From a virus: a stretch of DNA of 48,543 nucleotides. The DNA lies in the IMG/VR virus record IMGVR_UViG_3300036046_000009, positions 1 to 48,543 of that record. One strand, given 5' to 3'. The notes under the pieces are model-generated. The model saw only the letters and a list, made by a program, of their open reading frames with translations, did no database searches and was not told the origin of the DNA. Both the position numbers and the translations under genes were made by a program. How positions within the stretch are numbered: the first letter of the stretch is position 1; every line of letters begins with the position of its first letter. Below are positions 22,408 through 30,003 of the stretch, one piece after another.

Positions 22408-23181
22408 TTACTGAAGAGCAACCTTCCCGTCGATGAGTTCCTGCGGATCGACCCGCCCGTGAGCAAGATCGTCCCGCGTTGCAATTCGCTGCCCGGCGGA
22501 CGTAGTTCCTCGGGAGCCGCTACCTCCTGAGGCACCGCTTCCGCGAGAATCGGTTGCAGTGAACGCTGCCGCGAAGCTCGCGTCTGTACGGAGCTCTTCG
22601 ACGTACTGTGCGATCGTCATTGGCTGTCCATGCTTGTCGCCGATACGGGGCTCGCCCCTCTCATTGACAACCTCAGCCAGGAAGCGTTCTCCGTCCTCTC
22701 GGATACGGAGAGCGGACTTGACATGCGGCAAGAGCAGACGCACGTTGCCTTTCGCCTCCACAATTGCCCGCTCTGCCGCTTGGTCGATGAGGACGCTTTC
22801 CAGTTGACGCTGGAGCGTCTTTGCACGGCCGTCGGCCTTGTTGAGCTCCTTCTTGTGGAGATCAACGATCTGGGCCTCGCGAGCCTTGACTGCCTCTGAG
22901 ACCTTCTTGTCCGGGTCCCAGCTCTTGATCTCGTCGAGTTTGCTTACGGCCTCTCGAATCACGTCCGGATCGTGATCTCCGATCGCAGCAAGCCGATCGT
23001 TCAACTTGCGTCGATCCGCACGTTCTCGTTCGAGAGCGGACTTCAACCCCTTGGTGTTCTCAAGGGCGAATCCATCGACACTGGTGACGCTGAGCATGAA
23101 CTTCCCGTCCTGCTCAGTGTAGTGTCCACGAAGCTCTTCTGAGAGCCCATCCAGGGAATCAAGAATTGCTTTCAATGCCAT
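22408..23181 (-). CDS. Scaffolding protein
   Basis: A 257-residue, highly charged and largely helical protein. A long coiled-coil region covers about residues 45-135 (SALERERADRRKLNDRL, KAREAQIVDLHKKELNKADG), followed by a GGSGSRG flexible linker near 215-225 and a short C-terminal segment (ARDDLAHGRVDPQELIDGK) that may bind the coat protein. It lies between the Mu F-like head protein and the coat gene, the standard position for a scaffold. It overlaps the upstream gene by 23 bases. Confidence 0.8.
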   Translation of the reverse strand: MALKAILDSLDGLSEELRGHYTEQDGKFMLSVTSVDGFALENTKGLKSALERERADRRKLNDRLAAIGDHDPDVIREAVSKLDEIKSWDPDKKVSEAVKAREAQIVDLHKKELNKADGRAKTLQRQLESVLIDQAAERAIVEAKGNVRLLLPHVKSALRIREDGERFLAEVVNERGEPRIGDKHGQPMTIAQYVEELRTDASFAAAFTATDSRGSGASGGSGSRGTTSAGQRIATRDDLAHGRVDPQELIDGKVALQ

Positions 23182-24214
23182 AGCGTTTCCTCAACTGTTC
23201 TAGAGTGTACGGTCGTCCTGTCGACGCGTTCACCATGTCTTTGATCGAGAGTTGACCCGAACGGAAGAGCTCCGCTCTTCGAGGCCCCAGGATCTCGTTT
23301 TGCGTTGTCTTTGACTTCCTGCGTAGCCACTCCTCGTAGGTAACGCTCTTAGCAACCTGTCCATTCATGGACGCACGTGTGGACTCAGGAAGGAGTTTGA
23401 TTCCCTTGATCCCGAGCTCCTGCCAAGACTTCGTGACAGGGACCGTTGTCGACCGGCAGTTGAAGTGAGCCGGAGGACGCGGTCCTTCGTCAATCGGAAA
23501 TCGCTTGCCGTCTCTGCTCATGCAAATGAGAGTTGTACGTGCGTCCAGGACTGAGACCCATTGAACTTCGGCAACGACATCAGAGTTCTGAGCGAAGACG
23601 GCTTCTCGTGTCTGCGTAGACGTGTGATTCACCGCCGTGCGGACGAGAGCCTCTGCTTGATCGCGAGTAGTGCGGACAACAGAACGCCGCAGATCGTTGA
23701 CAATGTCTCCTACTGCCTTGCCTTCCACCATCCCTGCCGTGATCGCACGCTCCGCACCTTTGTAGGCCCGTGTACTGAGACCATCTACCCAAGACTTGAG
23801 AAGAGCGTTCTCGAAGGGGCGAGCAACTACAATCTGTCGGAGCGTTGCGACGGACGGAACATCGTACGAGATGTTGACAGGAACGATGCGTGAGAACGCT
23901 TTGATCCACGCGGCTGATTCGGTCTTGCCAACCTCTACTAGCCTGTCTCGCAAGGTAGCGTAAGACTCGCCGAACCGCGTCTTGACGAGTGAACGAATGT
24001 CTGCGAGAGCAGTCCTAAGCGTCTTTGTAGTGAACACTCCTGAGGACATCCCGCGAGACGCAAGCGGGATTCGGTTTACACGATCGAACACATCCGGCCA
24101 GACAAGGTTGTCCAGCAGAGCCGCGTAGCGGCGTCCTTCCGACTTGCCAAGTCTGGTGAGATAGACAGCGTGATGGATAGCCCAATCAAGAATCTGGTCA
24201 TTGACCGACTGCAT
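23159..24214 (-). CDS. Minor head protein, Mu F-like
   Basis: A 351-residue protein of the phage Mu F/SPP1 gp7 family. The signature is in the second half: EALVRTAVNHTSTQTREAVF, VQWVSVLDARTTLICMSRDGK and PRPPAHFNCRSTTVPV. These proteins bind the portal inside the procapsid and may be ejected with the DNA. The gene starts at the portal stop codon (shared base 24214) and overlaps the scaffold gene. Confidence 0.88.
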   Translation of the reverse strand: MQSVNDQILDWAIHHAVYLTRLGKSEGRRYAALLDNLVWPDVFDRVNRIPLASRGMSSGVFTTKTLRTALADIRSLVKTRFGESYATLRDRLVEVGKTESAAWIKAFSRIVPVNISYDVPSVATLRQIVVARPFENALLKSWVDGLSTRAYKGAERAITAGMVEGKAVGDIVNDLRRSVVRTTRDQAEALVRTAVNHTSTQTREAVFAQNSDVVAEVQWVSVLDARTTLICMSRDGKRFPIDEGPRPPAHFNCRSTTVPVTKSWQELGIKGIKLLPESTRASMNGQVAKSVTYEEWLRRKSKTTQNEILGPRRAELFRSGQLSIKDMVNASTGRPYTLEQLRKRYGIESNS

Positions 24215-25596
24215 TACGCAAGTGCATCCTGTTCACCAGAATTGTCCGGCAGCAGATCTGCACCCAGTCTCTCGATCTCCTCGTCCACGTCAAGCGTCTC
24301 ATTGAGAACACCCCGTCGCTTGAGCTCCTCGAGATACGTGTCTCGCGAAATCTCGCCGGCGATGCGGGACTTGAGAAGGACGTCCAGCTCGTTGGTTGCA
24401 CGTACAGAAACGCCGAAGTCATCGAACAGAGCAACGGCAACCTCCGTCTCCTGCCCGATCCACCTGCCCGCGTACGCACAAGCATCCGAGAGACCGCGAT
24501 TCACGGATGCGACCCAGCTCTTCAGCGAGGAGGCACTATTGCTGTCGTCGATGAGCTTCCCTGTTGCCGTGGACTCAGACGTCCTTTCGACGACGGGTTG
24601 CAGTCCGAGGACTTCCATTTGCCGTTCAAGACGGTCGAGATCGTCCTGTCCGATCTTGATCGCGGAACCAGAGTGCTCGACGTACGAGAGCTTGGCCTGC
24701 GGATTCACGGACTTGACAACGTAGTTCGGACCAATGACGAATCCTTGATCGAACTCTTCGGCGGTGAATCCTACTGCACAGAGCAAGCCGATGCGTGCAA
24801 AGCGGAGAGCGTTACGCTGGTCCGCAGAAGACTGCCAGTGAGCAAGGTTGAGCATGGCGAGGTCCTCGAGAGGAGGATCGGCTACCATCTCTTCTTGCTT
24901 GTTCAAGTAGACCGAGACAAGAGGCACACCGCCGAACGTGTGAGTGCCTTTGCTCTCCAGCGAGAACTTGGCTCCATCCTCGTCCCGACGGTGCAACTCC
25001 CATGCGTCCTTCTTGTAGACGAGGATCTTCTCGACCCGTTGCTGTCCGTACGCCCCGACTGGCTCGTCCACAAACAATCGAATGCGGACCTCGACAAGCT
25101 CCATGCGATCGTTGAACTGCCATCCGATGAGATCAGGAGCGGCGACCAAGACGAAGTAGGGACGCACCTCCCCTCCAACTTCGGCAAGCGTGGCTCCGTC
25201 TGGCACGTTGGGAAAGTCCACAAGGACGTGTGCAACGCCGTGGATTGCAGCAGAGCGGAGCAGGTCCTTCGCGAAGTCGTCCAGCGAACGCTTCGTCCGT
25301 GTGCAGTCTGTGCGGAGAATCTCAAGCGTACCAAGTTCGCCCGTCAACGTCAGCGGGCGGGCGAACGGACGATCTACAAGATCGTCGACCGCAGTCTTGA
25401 AGCCATTGAAGAGTACCGCACGTTCGAGACGAATCGCGTAGTGGCTGCTGTCTTCCTTGGGCTCTTGTGGAAGCCAGCGAGTACCCGCTTGTCTCATCGC
25501 GTACGTTCCACCGAGGAGATCGTGCAACAACGTCCAGTGTTGCTGCACCCTCCGGTAGGGAAGACATGGCGAGTCGATGCGGTCTTCGGCTTTCAT
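24214..25596 (-). CDS. Portal protein, DUF4055 family
   Basis: A 460-residue protein of the DUF4055 portal type. Landmarks are the TYAMRQAGTRWLPQEPKEDSS region, RAVLFNGFKTAVDDLVDRPF near residue 60-80, PYFVLVAAPDLIGW in the middle and HWQSSADQRNALRFARIGLL near 250. The C-terminus ends in an acidic helix. The portal forms the dodecameric ring through which terminase pumps DNA. It is placed between the terminase/lysis-like genes and the Mu F-like gene, and its ATG overlaps the stop of the preceding gene. Confidence 0.85.
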   Translation of the reverse strand: MKAEDRIDSPCLPYRRVQQHWTLLHDLLGGTYAMRQAGTRWLPQEPKEDSSHYAIRLERAVLFNGFKTAVDDLVDRPFARPLTLTGELGTLEILRTDCTRTKRSLDDFAKDLLRSAAIHGVAHVLVDFPNVPDGATLAEVGGEVRPYFVLVAAPDLIGWQFNDRMELVEVRIRLFVDEPVGAYGQQRVEKILVYKKDAWELHRRDEDGAKFSLESKGTHTFGGVPLVSVYLNKQEEMVADPPLEDLAMLNLAHWQSSADQRNALRFARIGLLCAVGFTAEEFDQGFVIGPNYVVKSVNPQAKLSYVEHSGSAIKIGQDDLDRLERQMEVLGLQPVVERTSESTATGKLIDDSNSASSLKSWVASVNRGLSDACAYAGRWIGQETEVAVALFDDFGVSVRATNELDVLLKSRIAGEISRDTYLEELKRRGVLNETLDVDEEIERLGADLLPDNSGEQDALA

Positions 25597-26111
25597 TGGA
25601 TTTGGAACTGGAGATCAGGACGGAGACGCTTGCAGACAGCAAGGAACTTCTCCCGCTCGTACGCAGACGGCGGGTCGATCACGATGGTCTTGTCCTTTGG
25701 CAGTGCGGCAAGAGTCTTCTTGAGGAGGTCGAGATCGATCTGACCGTCAACCTCGTACTGCGAGACAATGACGCGAACGCGACTAGCGTACGCTTCCCAG
25801 TCGAAGCAAGAGATGGTACGTCCTACGAAGTGACTGCTAGGGAACCATCCCAAGTCGATGAGAGTGCCTGCCTCTTCGTCCCAAGCCGAGACGCGAAGAT
25901 TCGAGAAACTTGCGTCTGAAACGAAGAGCGGAGCATCCTTGTCCGCGAGAACAATGTCCTTCTTGGCACATCCGAGGAAGAGCAGAAGGACGGACAGAAC
26001 GGCGGCCACGAGCAGGATCGAACAGACACTTGTGATCACCCATCCGACAAGTGTCAGAATGAGGTGGTCAATCTTTTGGAAGATGCTTCTTGATGTCTGC
26101 GTTGACTGCAT
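25593..26111 (-). CDS. Putative membrane-anchored lipoprotein
   Basis: A 172-residue protein starting MQSTQTSRSIFQKIDH. A hydrophobic stretch at about residues 17-45 (LILTLVGWVITSVCSILLV, AAVLSVLLLFLGC) ends in a lipobox-like LFLGC followed by a polar domain. It could be a signal-anchor or a type II signal peptide with Cys as the lipidated residue. The remaining 120 residues look like a compact alpha/beta domain (DKTIVIDPPSAYEREKF). It follows two small membrane genes, so a spanin-like or superinfection-exclusion role is conceivable. I do not see an endolysin fold. Start chosen for the AAAGGA site. Confidence 0.5.
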   Translation of the reverse strand: MQSTQTSRSIFQKIDHLILTLVGWVITSVCSILLVAAVLSVLLLFLGCAKKDIVLADKDAPLFVSDASFSNLRVSAWDEEAGTLIDLGWFPSSHFVGRTISCFDWEAYASRVRVIVSQYEVDGQIDLDLLKKTLAALPKDKTIVIDPPSAYEREKFLAVCKRLRPDLQFQIQ

Positions 26112-26235
26112 CGATCGGTTCCTTTCCGATGACTTTGGTCTTACGCTGCCTACGACGTTCATCGAAGATGGCGGGAAGGATCTCTCGCAGGATGCGTCCG
26201 ATGAACGCCGCGATCGCTGCGAGAAGCCCACTCAC
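26068..26235 (-). CDS. Small membrane-active protein, GTG start
   Basis: A 55-residue protein starting with GTG in a GTGA overlap with the stop of the holin-like gene. Residues 2-22 form a hydrophobic or amphipathic helix (SGLLAAIAAFIGRILREIL), followed by a strongly basic segment (DERRRQRKTK). It may be a single-span membrane protein, antiholin or small lysis accessory. It overlaps the following lipoprotein gene by 44 bases. Assignment depends on the GTGA start, a pattern seen repeatedly in this genome. Confidence 0.5.
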   Translation of the reverse strand: MSGLLAAIAAFIGRILREILPAIFDERRRQRKTKVIGKEPIDAVNADIKKHLPKD

Positions 26236-26435
26236 TTCTTCAGTCCTTCGTCCTCGCTTGTCACGTTCCAGTCGCGTGCGAAGATCAGACCGATGCCTGC
26301 CATGACGCTGGACGCGACGAGCGCCCAATCCGGTGTGGTGAGTGGATCAGTGTCGAACTGAGCGACGAAGGCGGTTGCGACCGCGGCAACCGCAGCAAGG
26401 ATGCCCGTGAGAGTTGTCTTGTAGGACTTGATCAT
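26232..26435 (-). CDS. Holin-like protein
   Basis: A 67-residue protein with two hydrophobic helices, about residues 8-26 (TLTGILAAVAAVATAFVAQ) and 38-54 (WALVASSVMAGIGLIFA), joined by a short polar loop, and a charged C-terminus (SEDEGLKK). This is the standard layout of small phage holins. It is in a cluster of small membrane genes between the terminase and the portal, an unusual but not unique site for lysis genes. No endolysin gene is adjacent. Confidence 0.65.
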   Translation of the reverse strand: MIKSYKTTLTGILAAVAAVATAFVAQFDTDPLTTPDWALVASSVMAGIGLIFARDWNVTSEDEGLKK

Positions 26436-26638
26436 GTTGAAATCTCAACTGCAATGACTTCGTCCAGCGTGAAGTACAACTCCACGTGGACAGAGCCTGT
26501 GGGTGTAGACTTGGTTCCAGCGACTATCCTCCGTCCCTTGCGTTCGTTCCTGAAATCGTCCGCAATTCTTGCGGCGTCGATCATATTGACTTGCATTGCG
26601 AAGACGGCGTTCCTGAGGACGATGTAGATGGTTCGCAT
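26432..26638 (-). CDS. Small hypothetical protein
   Basis: A 68-residue protein starting MRTIYIVLRNAVFAMQVNM, 1 base after the terminase stop codon. It has an N-terminal hydrophobic strand or helix, a basic middle (DDFRNERKGRRIVAG) and an acidic C-terminus (LYFTLDEVIAVEIST). The last bases overlap the holin-like gene start by ATGA coupling. No family recognised. Confidence 0.55.
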   Translation of the reverse strand: MRTIYIVLRNAVFAMQVNMIDAARIADDFRNERKGRRIVAGTKSTPTGSVHVELYFTLDEVIAVEIST

Positions 26639-26639
26639 G

Positions 26640-28070
26640 TCAGATTGCCTCTGCGACGACGTTAGCACGGTTGGAGGACATCGGATGGCGAGCGTGGATC
26701 ATGTAGCCAAGGCCATCCGAAAGGTGAGTCAGATTGCGGTCTCGCTTCTTGTCGATCTCAGACGTGCCTTGCTGATAGCGGACACCTTCGAGATCACGGA
26801 TCATGTAGCGACACTTCTTCGCTACCATGAGACGGCGTGTTCCGTCTGCCGTCTTGATCCGGCGGTTCATCGAGTTGATGCGGAGCTTCTCTTCGGGATT
26901 CGAAAGCGGAACAAAGTCCTTGACGCGTCCTGGGAAGGCGGGTCCAAGCTCTTGCCGAATGAGGTCCCAGTCCGTTCCTTGCACCTTTGCAGTACCGCGT
27001 GCTCCTCCTGTTGCGTCTCCGTAGAGAAGCACGCGGCCTTCGTGCTTAGACCAGTGATGCTTGATTTGCTTGCAGACGAGAGGCGTATTCGAATCGTTGG
27101 GGATGTAGACCTCGTCCAAGACTACTGTCTGGCCAGCGTGCTCTTGTGCGATGGACGCTGTGCCGGGATTGACGTTGAAGTCGAAGCAGAGCAACAGATC
27201 CGCTTTGGGATCGTAGGGTGGATTGTCGATCACGTTCTGCTCACGCTCGAAAGCATAGTAGACACGCCCGACGAAGTTGACAAAGGACGCGTCGACTTCT
27301 TGTGCCAGCGTAACCTCGTCCATGGTCTCCTCCATGGCACGGATCTCTTCTGGCGGAAGGACGGTCCTTGAAGACCAAGTGTAGACGCGACGCTGACCTG
27401 ACTCGTCGTGATACGCGTTCTCGACTTCCTCGTAGTAGTGATTGCGTCCTTCAGGAACGCCGATCAGCCATGCCCATCCTCCAGTGTCGGCAAGTGCCGG
27501 ACGGACGTGGTGTGTCCACGCCTCCGGTTTCATGTTTCCGAACTCGTCCAGGACAACGCCCAAGATGGGATGTCCTTCGATACGAGACGGTTCATCCATC
27601 CCTGCTACGTTCAAGCGAACGCCGTTGTAGAGACGGATCGTGAGATCAGTCTCCAACGGAGCACCTACAACGAACTCCTTGGGGACGAGCGTCTTCAGAT
27701 CGTCCCAGAAGATGTCCTTCGCTTGCTTACGGACAGGAGCAAGGAAGTGAATCCAGCCCTCCTGTCCCATCGGTAGAGAGCATCCACAGAGGACGCCGTA
27801 CCGCTTGGCCAGTTCCGTCTTGCCCGATCGACGTCCCGCAGGCACAAGACGGATGCGGATGTCATCTCGCCAGAGCCTCTGCTGCAGATCGTGAGGACGC
27901 AGCGTAGACCAGCGAGACGTAGGACGGTAGGACGGTGCTCCGCCTACCGACTGAGACATGGCACGTAGGATCATCCGCCGCCTACGCTGCCAGTCTACAC
28001 TGTTGTACAGACTCTTCGCCCGTAACGCGGACTCAAGGACCTCGAGACGCGTGCGTACGGAGGAAGACAT
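26640..28070 (-). CDS. Large terminase subunit
   Basis: A 476-residue DNA packaging motor. The ATPase has a Walker A motif GRRSGKT (79-85) and a Walker B GVVLDEFG (171-178, Asp175-Glu176). The nuclease half begins with LLLCFDFNVNPGTA, whose Asp is expected to bind metal, and continues with LLYGDATGGARG and NLTHLSDGLGYMI, supplying further acidic residues. I chose the ATG at 28070, which overlaps the preceding stop (TAATG). The gene is followed by a run of small membrane genes and then the portal. Confidence 0.9.
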   Translation of the reverse strand: MSSSVRTRLEVLESALRAKSLYNSVDWQRRRRMILRAMSQSVGGAPSYRPTSRWSTLRPHDLQQRLWRDDIRIRLVPAGRRSGKTELAKRYGVLCGCSLPMGQEGWIHFLAPVRKQAKDIFWDDLKTLVPKEFVVGAPLETDLTIRLYNGVRLNVAGMDEPSRIEGHPILGVVLDEFGNMKPEAWTHHVRPALADTGGWAWLIGVPEGRNHYYEEVENAYHDESGQRRVYTWSSRTVLPPEEIRAMEETMDEVTLAQEVDASFVNFVGRVYYAFEREQNVIDNPPYDPKADLLLCFDFNVNPGTASIAQEHAGQTVVLDEVYIPNDSNTPLVCKQIKHHWSKHEGRVLLYGDATGGARGTAKVQGTDWDLIRQELGPAFPGRVKDFVPLSNPEEKLRINSMNRRIKTADGTRRLMVAKKCRYMIRDLEGVRYQQGTSEIDKKRDRNLTHLSDGLGYMIHARHPMSSNRANVVAEAI

Positions 28071-28288
28071 TAGCCTGAGAGTCGACTGTGGACCCGCTTG
28101 CGGATCGCTCGGAAGGCGATCGAGAGCATCCCGATGAGCGTGACAGGATGTCCCGCCGTGCGACACATCTGGCACGTTGAGTCAGCGTCGTCCTTGTGCA
28201 GAACGATGAGAGCAAAGGCAAGCGGGTCTCGCCGCTCCAGTTCGTTGGCGATCTCATCCAACGTTGCTTCGGACAGAATCGTCTCCAA
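28070..28288 (-). CDS. Small protein with CxxC, TTG start
   Basis: A 72-residue protein between the small and large terminase genes. I set the start at a TTG because AAGGAG lies 6 bases before it and no ATG precedes the conserved text (ETILSEATLDEIANEL). It is helical with a CQMCRTAGHP motif at residues 39-48 that could bind metal, and a basic end (RAIRKRVHSRL). It overlaps the small terminase by 35 bases and couples to the large terminase through TAATG. It might be a packaging accessory factor. No family recognised. Confidence 0.55.
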   Translation of the reverse strand: METILSEATLDEIANELERRDPLAFALIVLHKDDADSTCQMCRTAGHPVTLIGMLSIAFRAIRKRVHSRLSG

Positions 28289-28637
28289 GTGCTTCTCCTT
28301 GTGTCGTGAGGACGATGGCTTCGAGCTCCGCAAGCCGCTCGATGACTTCCTGCTCAGACGTCTTGCCAACGCAACGGTCCAAGACCTCTCGTGCGGCAGA
28401 GATGTTCCCTCGCTTCGCACGTTCGACGAGAGCCAGCATGACTTCCTGGATCTCGCTGATCGTAACGGCGGAGAGCATCGCTATCCGAAACTTGCGTTGG
28501 ACGCGGTGCAGACGATTGGTGTCTCGCCGTGCCTTCGCTTTCTTGGTGTCGGTTGCGTCACATGATGGCACCTCGGGCCCTAATTCCTCGTCGGGAATAT
28601 GCGGGCAGTAGCGGAGTTTTCCGTTGGAGCCGGGCAC
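28254..28637 (-). CDS. Putative small terminase subunit
   Basis: A 127-residue protein. The core RIAMLSAVTISEIQEVMLALVERAKRGNISAAREVLDRCVGK looks like the helical DNA-binding region of small terminase-like proteins in which a repeated helix follows a 'RAKRGN..AA..LLDR' pattern (broken here by position). Its location just before the large terminase supports this. The GTG start at 28637 coincides with the predicted transcription start of the promoter at 28644-28672, so the mRNA may be leaderless. An alternative internal GTG lies about 30 residues in. The start is therefore uncertain. Confidence 0.65.
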   Translation of the reverse strand: MPGSNGKLRYCPHIPDEELGPEVPSCDATDTKKAKARRDTNRLHRVQRKFRIAMLSAVTISEIQEVMLALVERAKRGNISAAREVLDRCVGKTSEQEVIERLAELEAIVLTTQGEALGDDSVRSNVG

Positions 28638-28643
28638 ACCATC

Positions 28644-28672
28644 AGCATATACAAGTACAAGTGCGTTGACAA
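28644..28672 (-). promoter_or_regulatory. Promoter candidate for the head operon
   Basis: TTGTCA (28672-28667) and TATGCT (28649-28644) are 17 bases apart, a good sigma70-type pair, in a locally AT-rich gap in an otherwise GC-rich genome. The predicted start site falls at the GTG of the small terminase gene. On the other strand TTGACA (28666-28671) and TCTAAA (28689-28694) are also 17 apart, so a divergent promoter may exist. Confidence 0.55.
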
Positions 28673-28696
28673 GGCAAATTAGCCATTTTCTAAACG

Positions 28697-29263
28697 CTAC
28701 TCACCTATAAACGTGACACCGCATTCCTGCAACGCCTTCACAATGCGTTCCTTCTGCTCGTCCGAGATGCTCTTAGCGTGCGATTCGATCTGATGAACAC
28801 GTGCAGAGCTCACTCCCATCAAGATTGCAAAGTCTCGCTGCGACACGCCCGCGTCGATCCGCAACTGCCGCAGAGCGGCTCCGTCCAGCGTCCAACGCAC
28901 CTCTCGTGTGAACAAACCCGCAGCGACCACTCCCGTCTTAGGCCGGAGCCGCGTGTAGCAAGAACGGCAAAGAACGATTGCACCGTCCATCCGCACCATC
29001 CACTCTCCCGGACCAATCCGCGTCTCTTGACAGCAAGGACACTTCCTGTCCGGCACCAGTTCGTCGAGGACCCTCCGCCTCCGCCTCCGCCTCTCAACCT
29101 TCCTCCAGAACACGACGTCGTCCGCGTCCTTCCAATCACACTTGGTATTGACATGACGAGCGAACGCGGCAAGAGACTTCTCCAGGGACGAGTTCATCTC
29201 GTACGCCTGACGGTAGACATTCACTTGGCCAGTTGCACCAGTTGTACCCATATTGCTACTCAC
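28697..29263 (-). CDS. Zinc-ribbon plus HTH transcription regulator
   Basis: A protein of about 188 residues with two recognisable parts. The middle has a four-Cys zinc ribbon (CPCC ... LCRSC), preceded by a run of seven Arg. The C-terminal 60 residues are an XRE-type helix-turn-helix (LRQLRIDAGVSQRDFAILMG, then SARVHQIESHAKSIS). The start is uncertain: GTG at 29263 directly abuts the conserved leader shared with the gene at 5688; an ATG lies four codons downstream at 29251. It stands alone between the terminase promoter and the J-domain gene. A switch regulator acting on the paired leaders is plausible. Confidence 0.7.
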   Translation of the reverse strand: MSSNMGTTGATGQVNVYRQAYEMNSSLEKSLAAFARHVNTKCDWKDADDVVFWRKVERRRRRRRVLDELVPDRKCPCCQETRIGPGEWMVRMDGAIVLCRSCYTRLRPKTGVVAAGLFTREVRWTLDGAALRQLRIDAGVSQRDFAILMGVSSARVHQIESHAKSISDEQKERIVKALQECGVTFIGE

Positions 29264-29391
29264 ATGTAAAACCGACACTTACCCGCTTACGCGGGGGGGA
29301 TACACCCTACACCTTCCCTAGAGTGGAGGGAGAGTGTACTAGGTACCGTGTACTAGGTACTGCAATTACTAGGCGGTTTGCCGGGACACCC
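29264..29391 (-). promoter_or_regulatory. Conserved leader region, copy 2
   Basis: The second copy of the leader found at 5689-5834. Shared blocks on the coding strand are AAGGTGTAGG, CCCCCGCGT and GGTAAGTGTCGGTTTTACAT, the last ending against the GTG start. It also contains two tandem copies of GTGTACTAGGTAC (29335-29361 region), each partly palindromic, and an ACTAGGCGG fragment of the CCTAGG family. It probably holds a promoter and operator. No Shine-Dalgarno site is visible. Confidence 0.5.
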
Positions 29392-29940
29392 CTACTGGTA
29401 AGCACCAGTACAACAACCTAGTAGCGTTTCCAATAGCCTTGGCAGTGCCGCAACTTGCACGAGTTGCTTGCCGTCATAGTGCTCAATCCACATCCCGTTG
29501 TTGCGTAGTCCGAAGACTCCCGCCCAGATGCCTCTGCGAATGAGTTCCTTGATGCGATGCTTCTGTAGAGGCTCGCATCCGTTCTTACCTACCTTCAACT
29601 CGAGATGCCAGACGCGTCCTCGAGCGTAGATCTGCAGATCGGGCCATCCCGACTCTTGCATCACATGTCCATGGACCTTGAAGACAACGGCTCCTGCGGC
29701 TTCAAGAGCCTTCTTCACCTTGGGTTGCCATTTCGCTTCTGTCTCGATCGCTGCCGGCGTCCTGATCCTCGAGAACTCCAAGAGGAGGTCGCGAGCGATG
29801 ACTGCCTCCATGAAGAGCTGCTCTGTGCCTCCCTGATCGGGATGCCTCCGCAGAGCGGCTCTACGGAACGCCGTCTGCACCGTTGCGGGAGTTACTGCTC
29901 CGTAGAGCCCGATGATCCGGCGTGCCCAGTCTACGTCCAT
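29392..29940 (-). CDS. J-domain / VRR-NUC-like nuclease fusion
   Basis: A 182-residue protein. Residues 5-50 look like a DnaJ J-domain with the hallmark HPD (33-35) in ALRRHPDQGGTEQLF. Residues 65-150 look like a PD-(D/E)XK nuclease of the VRR-NUC type: a Glu in IETEAKW, then SGWPDLQIYARG with Asp101, WHLELKVGKNG with Glu114-x-Lys116, and Gln126 in EPLQKHRI. A clear GGAGG precedes the ATG. J-domains recruit Hsp70, so the host DnaK could be drawn to a DNA substrate. The fusion follows the ribonucleotide reductase gene across a CCTAGG hairpin. Confidence 0.75.
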   Translation of the reverse strand: MDVDWARRIIGLYGAVTPATVQTAFRRAALRRHPDQGGTEQLFMEAVIARDLLLEFSRIRTPAAIETEAKWQPKVKKALEAAGAVVFKVHGHVMQESGWPDLQIYARGRVWHLELKVGKNGCEPLQKHRIKELIRRGIWAGVFGLRNNGMWIEHYDGKQLVQVAALPRLLETLLGCCTGAYQ

Positions 29941-29958
29941 GGGTGTACCTCCGTAATA

Positions 29959-29993
29959 GGCCCTAGGGAGCCGCTAGGGGCCTCCCTAGGGCC
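29959..29993 (-). terminator. CCTAGG hairpin after ribonucleotide reductase
   Basis: A perfect 12-bp stem (GGCCCTAGGGAG with its complement) and an 11-base loop, 10 bases past the reductase stop. The stop codon TAG is itself inside a GCCTAGGCC copy. It probably ends or processes the upstream transcript before the J-domain gene, whose ribosome site lies immediately after. Confidence 0.6.
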
Positions 29994-30003
29994 TTGGGGT
30001 GGC

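Noticed and set aside
28033-28257. Minus-strand frame with an ATGA overlap to the small terminase stop
   Set aside because: It overlaps the terminase start and the CxxC gene entirely, its product is Ser/Arg-rich low-complexity, and the alternative TTG frame has a better ribosome site (AAGGAG) and ends in TAATG coupling.
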